Below, piece by piece: positions 1 through 7,903 of a DNA stretch of 64,000 nt (positions within the stretch are counted from its first letter, which is position 1; the number at the start of each line of letters is the position of its first letter). The notes below the pieces were generated by a model that saw only the letters and a program-made list of their open reading frames with translations, searched no databases and had not been told where the DNA came from. Where the stretch lies: assembly GCA_001970955.1 (NCBI GenBank), contig MPUH01000228.1, positions 1 to 64,000 on the forward strand, read 5' to 3'. This DNA is from Stentor coeruleus. Taxonomy: Eukaryota; Ciliophora; Heterotrichea; Heterotrichida; Stentoridae. Both the position numbers and the translations under genes were made by a program.

Positions 1-94
1 ATATTAATGTTCCACTTTTATAAAAACTACAAAGAGTTGGGAATAGGTTTGAATAAGATTTTAGTTTATTTCTCATTATTTTTAAAAAAAAAAT

Positions 95-784
95 ATGAGT
101 GGAATGAAACACCTACCAGGCTATACAGGGCATATCCCTTCAGCTCTCGACCAAGAAGAAGGTATTGGAAGAAATGCAGCTATAAGCCATATCCCAGGGT
201 ATCAAGGGTATATCCCCAGTGTAAAATCTGAAAACCTCTACGGAGAAACATATGGAAAAACAACATTTAAATCATCAATTGGAGAATTTCCTAAAGGTCT
301 TGATGTAGATCCAAAAGATAAATATAAATCAGTTTATAGAGACCAGTTTATAAATTTATATCAAGTCAAAGAAAAAACTGCCAGCGAAATGCTTGGAGTT
401 GAAGGGAGAAAAGGTCAAGATCCACCTTTAATTCCTATAGAAACAAGAAATAAATTCTGGGGAATTGAAGACCCAGAAATTGACTTTAAAAGATCTTCAG
501 AAGCTTTTTATGAGAATAAAATGTTGGTTGAAGATAAAATTCCTGAGCAAAATGATTTTGGTACTAATACACTGATTTTCTTTGGTAAAGAGAAAAAAGA
601 TAAACCTGTTAGGCATTGAGAACCCATACCAGGGGATACAGGGTTTTTGAAAAGAGTTGTTGCTGATAATGTTTTTGGTGTCACGTATGCACCGTCAAGA
701 AAAAATGCTTTGTCTGATTTTAAAGATCAAAAAGGTGAAAAGGCGGAGGTTTTGAAAGATAGAGCAACTTTTATTCCTGAGTAA
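95..784 (+). CDS. CIMIP2/FAM166-like ciliary microtubule inner protein, with one in-frame TGA
   Basis: Three copies of a PGYTG-type motif are visible: LPGYTGHIPS near residue 7, IPGYQGYIPS near 33 followed by ENLYGETYGKTTFKS, and IPGDTGF near 178 followed by ADNVFGVTYAPSR. This arrangement is typical of the FAM166/CIMIP2 family, proteins that bind the inner wall of ciliary doublet microtubules. The ATG at 95 follows an A-rich leader. The frame runs to TAA at 782-784 except for TGA at 617-619, which sits just before the third repeat. The frame is the same on both sides, so the TGA is either sense (Trp in some heterotrichs), read through, or a recent nonsense change. If TGA stops translation, the product is 174 aa; if it is sense, 229 aa. 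Family assignment is from motifs only. Confidence 0.7.
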
Positions 785-1099
785 AGGCGGTAAGGTTTTT
801 TAGTTTTGTATTAGTAGGTTAAATCTTTGAATTTTACTTGTTCTGTAGATATATTTTGTGGGTTATGTTATTTAACTATGTGTTATAAATTTTTTGTTAT
901 TTATATTTCTTATCCATGCTTATCTACAACCTCCCATACAAAAACTAATCAAAAATTGTTAGCAGATTCATGATAGTAAATTAAAGATTTATTATTTTAT
1001 CCAATAAATCTTATATTGGTTTCTTAAAAAATATTTTACCACTGATGTTTTGGATATGTTTTTTTTTTTAAATTTAGACTTGAAATTATTATCCTAATA
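785..1099. other. spacer between convergent genes
   Basis: No gene seen. The first half is G-rich and C-poor on the + strand, as in other sequence downstream of + strand genes in this window. Confidence 0.6.
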
Positions 1100-3079
1100 T
1101 TATCCAATGAAGTTCTTATAGGAATCAATTGCATTAAAAACAAGTTCAAATTTATTTTCTATATTAATATCTTCAAGCCACCACATAGTCTTTTTGCTTT
1201 CCTGAGGTGGGGGAAACAATTGATCTAAAAATAAACACAAAGTATTTTCAAGACCAGCCGGAATAATCCTAGATAAAAATGCACATTCAGTTTTTAAACA
1301 TGGATTTGTATTAGCTTCAATTAACCAAACATTAAAATCTTCATCAATCATAAAATCATAACCAAACAATTCAAAAGAATGCAAACGTTTATATTGATCT
1401 ATTTTATCATAAACCGCTTTAAATGATTGTCTAACAATATTTTTAATCTTTTTTTGTATATCATTTTCAAAATTTATATTAGCTTTTGGGTATGTAGTAT
1501 TTTTATAATTTTGTAAATCATTATACGATATTTTATTACCAGCTTCATATTTCCCATAATCTTCAGATTTTTTTTGAACAGCATCATTTGTTAAATGAAT
1601 ATATTTGTTTTCAAGATGTTTTGTAGAAAATTTTTTAGATGATGTACGAATATATCCTTCAGTATAAAAATATCCTTGAATATTTGAATTAACTGATGTC
1701 ATAAGGGCAAAACATCTAATATCGAATTTTCTTTTGTTTACAAGTAAAGGTCTTTCAATATATTTCTGTATAATGCAAGTATGAATTGATATTTTATCTT
1801 GAAATAATTCTATGATTTCTTCAAGACTTGAAGCAACTGAAAACCCTTTACCCCGATTAGTATTTTCCCCTGGTTTTATAATCCATATATTATTCATTTT
1901 TTTTTTCTCTTGTTCTTTGTAGTACTCCATAAACTCAAGAAAGTTTTTATCTTTACCTGTTGATTTGACATGAAAAGTTACAGGGACAACATCGAAAATA
2001 TTTTTCCCTTTTTTTGTATAAAAGTTCCTAAGATTGTAAAACATGAGTTTTTTACTACAAATGTGTTGGTTTTTTTCAAGTTTGTTACAGATTTTTATAG
2101 AATTGCTACTGATTGGGATAGTCTCAAGTTTACAGTAATATTTTGAATTTACTAAAGATTGATACCCGAATTTCTCTGCATCAGCTATACGATTACGAGG
2201 AAGTTTTATATTTATACCTTTATTAAGTATCATATTTTTACCATGCGTAAGTTTTTTTAGTGTTTTTTTATGTTTGAGGCTTGTCCATACAAAATTTGCT
2301 TCTTTTCGACTATCAGTTTTTGACCAACCAGGGCTTGATCTCATAAGCCTGACTATAAGATTAGAGTTATTCCCTGGACCAACATAGAATTTATAGTTAC
2401 GAGTTTCTTCAATTTGTAAACTAAGACCATTACTTGCTCTTATTATATCTAAAAAGTACATAAAAATCCACATTTTGTTTTTCCGTTTATCTTGTTCAAT
2501 AATCTCAGGTATGTCAATTTGAAACTTCTTAGGCTTTCTAACTTCCCCAGTTAAAATCCTAACATGTGTTTTCTTTGGAAAATTCCCAAGGATTTTTAAA
2601 GGATTTATTGTTTTTATAATATCATATTTTGTATGAGTAGGTGTTGGGACCCCTTTAACTTGAAAACTTGGTATTTTTCTTACAGATAGTTCGAGTTCTT
2701 CACACAAACTCAGCATTTTTGATTTTGTTTTCGTGTAATCCTTTTCTTTAGGTAAAGTTCTTGTTTGACCTACACTTGGGGAATCTGTTATTGTATTACT
2801 TACAGAGTTTCTTGGTAGGGAAGCTTTTTTCTGACATGGAGATTCTAATGCATTCGCTGAAACATTAGAAGAAAAAGCGCCAATGCAGAAATTCGGGACT
2901 TGAAAAGTTTTAGGAATCACTTGTTTAAATCTTCTAGGAAGGCATTGAGAAAGTCCTCCTTTTGACCAAGTAGGAAAGTGATTTGGCACTTCGTAAAAAG
3001 CTGATGGACTTGTAGGGACAATACAAAATGGAGACTTGTATCGGGGATCTTCTGCCTTTCTTTCTATCGATATGTCCAT
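1100..3079 (-). CDS. tubulin tyrosine ligase-like (TTLL) glutamylase/glycylase
   Basis: 659 aa from the ATG at 3079; the frame is open a few codons further upstream but without another ATG. The first 170 residues are low-complexity and basic. The TTL/ATP-grasp core follows: FYVGPGNNSNL near 232, WIIKPG...NRGKGF near 399, KRKFDIRCFAL near 450, HLTNDAVQ near 495, ELFGYDFMID near 571 and WLIEANTNPCL near 585. These are the nucleotide-, Mg- and tail-binding motifs of TTLL enzymes, which ligate Glu or Gly to tubulin tails in cilia and cortical microtubules. I cannot say from sequence alone whether it is a glutamylase or a glycylase. Ends in TAA. The gene upstream faces away, with a long spacer between. 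Confidence 0.9.
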   Translation of the reverse strand: MDISIERKAEDPRYKSPFCIVPTSPSAFYEVPNHFPTWSKGGLSQCLPRRFKQVIPKTFQVPNFCIGAFSSNVSANALESPCQKKASLPRNSVSNTITDSPSVGQTRTLPKEKDYTKTKSKMLSLCEELELSVRKIPSFQVKGVPTPTHTKYDIIKTINPLKILGNFPKKTHVRILTGEVRKPKKFQIDIPEIIEQDKRKNKMWIFMYFLDIIRASNGLSLQIEETRNYKFYVGPGNNSNLIVRLMRSSPGWSKTDSRKEANFVWTSLKHKKTLKKLTHGKNMILNKGINIKLPRNRIADAEKFGYQSLVNSKYYCKLETIPISSNSIKICNKLEKNQHICSKKLMFYNLRNFYTKKGKNIFDVVPVTFHVKSTGKDKNFLEFMEYYKEQEKKKMNNIWIIKPGENTNRGKGFSVASSLEEIIELFQDKISIHTCIIQKYIERPLLVNKRKFDIRCFALMTSVNSNIQGYFYTEGYIRTSSKKFSTKHLENKYIHLTNDAVQKKSEDYGKYEAGNKISYNDLQNYKNTTYPKANINFENDIQKKIKNIVRQSFKAVYDKIDQYKRLHSFELFGYDFMIDEDFNVWLIEANTNPCLKTECAFLSRIIPAGLENTLCLFLDQLFPPPQESKKTMWWLEDINIENKFELVFNAIDSYKNFIG

Positions 3080-3984
3080 AAAAAATTTTAAATTATAAAT
3101 CTTCAAGACGTATAGTTATTTTTTCAAATACAGGCCTTTTGTATAAGATTTAATTATTTAATAACAAATTTAAATGTTTCTTAATCATAAAGTTTAGGCT
3201 TTTTTGATATGAATGGGTTAGTTGGAAGTAGTTTATTGATTTAGTTTGAAGAATTTTATATGATTATGGAAGTTTTTAATGAATTTTTTTGAAGTTATTT
3301 TTTTTTGTAGTTTGTTAATGGCTTATTTGCCTTGATTGTGCATGATTTTCTAGATTTTTTATGTATAAAGATAAGGGTTCATTGGATTTTTTTGTTGAAA
3401 TTGGTTTATTATTTTTGTGAGTTAAGTTATTTTTTTGAATTTAGTTATTGAGGAAAGATTATTTGATGTTGGGTGTTGTATGCTTTTTTGAATGATACTT
3501 TTTGGGATGGGGCTTTTGTTTTGGATTAAAGGAGTTTATGTTTTTCATTTTCAAAAAAATATTTGGGTAGTGAGTAGATAATTTTTAAGATTTTATCTTG
3601 TGTTTCTATATGATGAATTAGATTATTTTTTGAATTTTTTTTTATGATTAAGAATTTTATAGTGGTGGCAGCTGAGAATGTAGTTTAAAGTTTTACAAAT
3701 CATAGACTTCCACATTATACCTTTAAAAAACTACATTATTGATTAAATTTTTTTATAAACTAAATCTTGTATCAAGCTTAATAACAACATATCGATCTTA
3801 ATAACTATATTAAAAATCTATTACTGATTAAGTTATAAAATGCAAAAAAAACTAAGGTTTTCATTTATGTATATAGATATTACATATACTATTACATCAA
3901 TTTCTTCAAAGATTCTTGTAGCTCATAACCTAAAAGTTTTAATTTTACAATCAAAATAAAGAATAATATAAATAGTATAGAGAA
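3080..3984. other. spacer with extreme strand skew
   Basis: Divergent spacer between TTLL and the XK-related gene. In 3181-3660 the + strand has only about 16 C but many G, so on the TTLL sense strand this upstream DNA is almost free of G. A few short open stretches of 30-40 codons on the - strand are too weak to call. Confidence 0.6.
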
Positions 3985-4666
3985 ATGACTTGCAAATTTA
4001 CAGCTGTTTTACTTATAGGAGGATTATTAAGATTAGGAGATACCGCAACAAGTCTTGCATATCTTTTAATCGAAGATTTTTTTTCAGACTTATTTTATTG
4101 GCTTTGTTTAGGATTTTTAATAACAGGAACATTAGCAACATTTCTGTTTATCACACTATGTACTTTATGTTCTAAAGAAAAATCAAGAAAACTTACATTA
4201 TTTAGCATCCTTCTAGGAATTTTTATGATAATTGGTGAACAATTTGGACTGATATCAATTTTATTAAGCCTATTTTACATGTTTAAGAAAATAGGTTCAG
4301 AAAGAGATATTGTTATATCAACTTTAAGAAGAACTTCAGCTATATATTCAATTTTCGAATCTATTCCTCAAGTTATTATTCAAACTTATAATAGTGGCTT
4401 ATTATTTCAAACAAGTATCTTATTAATATGCTCATGTGTTTTAAGTGGATTATGTATTTTATTTTCAGTATGTAGAGTAACTTATATTCTTGATGAGAAT
4501 AATATTAGAGAAAAAGCTGTTGAATTAGCACCCGGAATACGCTACCTTGAAAAAGATNTTAGCACCCGGAATACGCTACCTTGAAAAAGATGAGTGGAGA
4601 AACACTAATATAACTCTAGAAAAAAATAAAGTAGTTAAAACAGTAATCCAATACCCAAGGAACTAA
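3985..4666 (+). CDS. multi-pass membrane protein, XK-related-like
   Basis: ATG at 3985. At least five hydrophobic helices are visible, near residues 8-28, 34-58, 70-95, 117-135 and 140-165 of the true protein. The segment RRTSAIYSIFESIPQVIIQ resembles the ESxPQ motif of XK-related (XKR) lipid scramblase-type proteins. A single N at 4558 is flanked by two identical 33-nt copies (4525-4557 and 4559-4591). If these are one locus, the protein reads on as KDEWRNTN and ends at TAA 4664-4666, about 215 aa. The family call rests on topology plus one short motif. Confidence 0.6.
4525..4591. other. contig overlap left unmerged around N 4558
   Basis: 33-nt exact direct copies on both sides of a single N. 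Removing one copy keeps the reading frame open, which points to an assembly join. Confidence 0.85.
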
Positions 4667-4891
4667 TAATATACTAAAATTATCTTCAAATCATAAAAAT
4701 TTCTCTAGTCTCAACCCTACTCCAATCTTTCAATCATATTTACTACAAATNTGAGTGGAGAAACACTAATATAACTCTAGAAAAAAATAAAGTAGTTAAA
4801 ACAGTAATCCAATACTAAAATTATCTTCAAATCATAAAAATTTCTCTAGTCTCAACCCTACTCCAATCTTTCAATCATATTTACTACAAAT
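4591..4891. other. contig overlap around N 4751, copies differ by a 20-bp indel
   Basis: Copy 1 (4591-4750) and copy 2 (4752-4891) are the same sequence, except that copy 2 lacks 20 nt between two ATAC repeats. The missing bases include the last codons and stop of the XK-related gene; copy 2 stops two codons earlier in effect (Q-Y-stop). This looks like two alleles placed end to end. Confidence 0.8.
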
Positions 4892-4938
4892 TTTTTATCA
4901 AATACCACAAAAACCACATTAAAAAATCTCAAAAGTTA

Positions 4939-5766
4939 CTATAAATATTTAAGTAAATCTTCATTTCCCACAGCTTGTCTTCTTACCTCTTCCTGTTGAT
5001 CATCATATTTTTTCTTAGCTTTCTTTTCCTTCCCCACCCTATACACAAAAGTGTTTTTTGAAAACTCTCTTATTTCCCCTATATCATCTCCAATAATAAA
5101 ATTATCAAAAACACTTCCTGGTGTAGCTTGAAGTACTTCAATACCAACAACCCCAATATTTTCAATAATATGAGCATTATCATCATAATCTTCAGGCATA
5201 TCAAAACTCTCTCTAATTTTCCCACTTATTTCAAACTCATTATCTAAATAATATTCAAAAGTATCATCAGGGTTTATAACAAGAGTATATTGATGAGTAT
5301 ATTGATCATTTATAATTCTAAGTGGAGTTTTTATACTATAATTTTCACCTTTATATGGGATTATTAAATGTCCTTTAGCTTCTCCATTGCAAATATCTGG
5401 TCCAAACATTATCAGATAAGGAGTTTTACCTGAGAATTTACGTTGATTTATGTCTGAAGATAAGATTTTTATATACCCTCCTGCGCAGTCAATGACGTTT
5501 TCATTTTTGAGGGTGTATTGAATGATTAAAGGTTTCGTGGATGTAGAAAATGAAGGGAATGATGAGGAGATAGCGTAGTTTGTAGAGAAATCTAAGGTTT
5601 TTATCCCTAAATCGGATATATCTGCATACCAGTTCCCTGGGGAAGAAATAAATTGCCCGTATCTTTGCGAGTATGATTGAACCCAACCGGAATTCCAATT
5701 CATGTTGAAGGTTTCTTGGAAATAAACCTTACCAGCTACTAATGAGATAAGGAAGGTAAATAGCAT
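4939..5766 (-). CDS. calreticulin-like protein lacking the P domain
   Basis: 275 aa with a short N-terminal hydrophobic signal (MLFTFLISLVAG). It then follows the calreticulin globular lectin domain closely: VYFQETF, GNWYADISDLGIKT, YAISSSFPSFS, KPLIIQYTLKNENVIDC, GGYIKIL, TPYLIMFGPDIC and THQYTLVINPDDTFEYYLDN. In calreticulin a P-domain arm of repeats comes next. Here only about 20 residues (SGKIRESFDMPEDYDD) separate it from the C-terminal globular part (ENIGVVGIEVLQATPGSVFDNFIIGDD). The acidic tail is short and there is no KDEL/HDEL-type ending (it ends LLKYL). The family folds glycoproteins and buffers Ca in the ER; without the arm, ERp57-type recruitment would be lost. No gap or intron signal explains the missing piece. 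Ends in TAG. Confidence 0.85.
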   Translation of the reverse strand: MLFTFLISLVAGKVYFQETFNMNWNSGWVQSYSQRYGQFISSPGNWYADISDLGIKTLDFSTNYAISSSFPSFSTSTKPLIIQYTLKNENVIDCAGGYIKILSSDINQRKFSGKTPYLIMFGPDICNGEAKGHLIIPYKGENYSIKTPLRIINDQYTHQYTLVINPDDTFEYYLDNEFEISGKIRESFDMPEDYDDNAHIIENIGVVGIEVLQATPGSVFDNFIIGDDIGEIREFSKNTFVYRVGKEKKAKKKYDDQQEEVRRQAVGNEDLLKYL

Positions 5767-6204
5767 AGATTTTATTATTACTCACCTGAAGATACGCCCT
5801 TTTATCGTAAAGATACGCGTATCTTTGTAAACAATTATGGTATGGATACTTTTGAATCTTTGGTTTTTGATTCAAAATTTCATAAGGATTATAAAATTGT
5901 TTATATTCTTTTGTATTTCCAAATCAGAGTTTGAGGTTTAGTCTATTTAATATACCCTAATATATACTTAATTTTTACAATGATTTCCTAAATAAGCATC
6001 AAATTTTTCACAACTCCAGTTCCAACTAACCTAAAATTTAATCTTAAAACAATCTAAATACTATTTCCTATATCCTAATCCATACAAAAAGTCTTTAGTA
6101 ATAAAAAAAATGTAAGACTATTAATTATTGCTTTGAGCATGAGAATATGAGCGAAATGCAGTTGAGTTCATAGTTTGTATTGAAAGAATCTCATTAAAAG
6201 GGGC
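5767..6204. other. spacer upstream of the calreticulin-like gene
   Basis: Apart from the palindrome, no gene or repeat seen. The cyclin gene ends at 6205 on the same strand. Confidence 0.6.
5809..5826. promoter_or_regulatory. 18-bp perfect palindrome upstream of the calreticulin-like gene
   Basis: AAAGATACGCGTATCTTT is its own reverse complement and lies 43-60 nt upstream of the ATG at 5766. A further GATACG half-site occurs at 5790. In a genome this AT-rich, a CGCG-centred palindrome at promoter distance suggests a transcription-factor site. Function is inferred. Confidence 0.4.
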
Positions 6205-7326
6205 CTATATAAATCTTACATTAATTTTATTCAAGTCAAATTTCGGTAAACGTTGAGCCATTCTTATATAAGGCTGTATAAAACTCAAAGGTTCTTCAAG
6301 CATAGACATGCTTGTAATCGCTAAAGTCTTTTCTAAAAAGCTTAAAATCATATTTCCACAGTGCTCTTGATAATCATATATATAATCATTTGGGTCATTT
6401 TCTGATATACTTGAATCTTTAAATAATCTATAATTACTTTCTTCAAAGAATTTAAATATCATAATATAGACTAATCCAGCTACAAAATTACTTGGGGAAA
6501 AGCGGTTTATTCTATAATCCAAGCTGGCAATATCAAGAACTTGCATGGTTTTTAAATATCTTTTAAATGAGATTTTGTTGTTCTCCATAAAAATGATAAG
6601 TTTTTTAGATACTTCCTGGTTTTCTAGATCGATAGCGTTTACAAAGTTATAAGCTTGATAGTTTTTAATTATAAAGCTGTCCCATTCTTTTAAAATGCAG
6701 GTCAGAATGTTTAATCTGGTCGGTGGATAAAGTTTCCATTCTAATAACCTAAGAATTCGTAGCTCTATTTTTTTAAACCAAGCTACGTTATAAAGATCTT
6801 CTGCATACATTATAAATATACTAATTTCAGGAACTCGAGCTTCCTATATATGATTTACAATAGTTTTTGCAGACAAGTAAAGAATCACCAAGCCATAAAG
6901 TTGAAAATTTGCTGTTGTTATTTCAGGGTCTTTACAAATGATTCGGTCCAAATGACTTATGGAATTATGCAAAGTTTCTCGTTTGAAATTCTGATCTGCA
7001 CAGATCTTTACTATCCAGTCGATAAGAATGGCGCGCATATGGTTTGTCACTACATTAGGAAATTGCTGGGTGTTAATAATTGGAGGGTGATAAAAATGTT
7101 CTTTTCGCTGCTCTTCAATAATAAAGTTTTCGTATTGTGGGCTCCATAGTTCGGGTTGTTTTGATTCTTGAAAATTTTCGTTTGATAAAAGGTCGGGGGA
7201 TAAATCAAAAGTTTCATCGCATAGTAGAAGGTTTATAGCTTTTTCAATGTTTTGATAAGGGAATTCACATTGGCCTTTGTCTAAGTCCATCCTGATTTCT
7301 AGAGGGTTTGTTATCATTTCATCCAT
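6205..7326 (-). CDS. A/B-type cyclin, one 15-nt intron
   Basis: Exons 7326-6859 and 6843-6205; intron 6858-6844 reads gtaaatcatatatag. The joined protein is 368 aa. The cyclin N box is clear: MRAILIDWIVKICADQNFK, then LHNSISHLDRI and LYGLVILYLSAKTIEARVPE, where the last motif spans the splice junction, followed by YAEDLYNVAW and ILRLLEWKLYPPT. A second cyclin fold follows with LDIASLDYR and FVAGLVYIM. The order matches mitotic cyclins, activators of CDKs. The N-terminal about 90 residues show no obvious RxxL destruction box. Without splicing the frame ends at a stop inside the intron, which strongly supports the intron. Ends in TAG. Confidence 0.92.
6844..6858 (-). other. 15-nt intron in the cyclin gene
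   Basis: gtaaatcatatatag. Phase 0; removal joins AKT-I to EARVPE. T9 and A10 match the other introns in the window. Confidence 0.95.
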
Positions 7327-7903
7327 TCAATATATTAGCACTTTACCCCTGTTATAGGTACTTTTGCTATTTAGTCTATGTAAGAAGGTTTATTTGTATA
7401 TAGATTTGCAAGTATTATTTAAAGGGGTTTTAAATGTTTTTAAAAGTTACGGATACTCTCTAGGTTAAAAAAAATCAATGGTAATATTAATATAAGGATT
7501 TTAATTGGGTGTTAAATCCAAGAAAAAAATCCTAAAATTTATATTCACTTTTTTACATCATCTCTTGTGTTTATAACAAAACAAAAGTTTATCCTTAACC
7601 AAACCACTACTTGAGAATTTAATATTTTACATAAACAAAAAGTTTATTTTTTTATAAGGTAAAATTGTATACTTTTTAATATAAAAGGTATAAAATTATG
7701 ATCATCTTCCTTAAGCTATACCATTCTAGCATGAAGTCTAAAAAGTTTTACTTTATAAGTTAGTTAGATATGGATTCTGAATAAATAGGGTCTTAGTACA
7801 AGTTTTTAATTTCAGATTATTTAAAGACTAATCATAGGTATTATAAATTTCTTGCAGACAGGGTGTTCTCTACAAGTAGTTCCCAACCAATCTACTGATA
7901 AAT
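7327..7903. other. divergent spacer between cyclin and SNF2 genes
   Basis: AT-rich with poly-T and poly-A runs; no gene or repeat seen. It must contain both promoters. Confidence 0.6.

Noticed and set aside
585-599. Candidate 15-nt intron in the CIMIP2-like gene
   Set aside because: It starts GTAA and ends AAG, but lacks T at position 9, and removing it does not remove the TGA.
585-620. 36-nt intron that would remove the TGA
   Set aside because: It has GT-AG ends and the right frame, but all clear introns here are 15 nt, so I prefer a sense or read-through UGA.
3180-3680. Small - strand frames of 30-40 codons
   Set aside because: They arise from the skewed composition (few G on that strand) and cannot be joined by the intron consensus.
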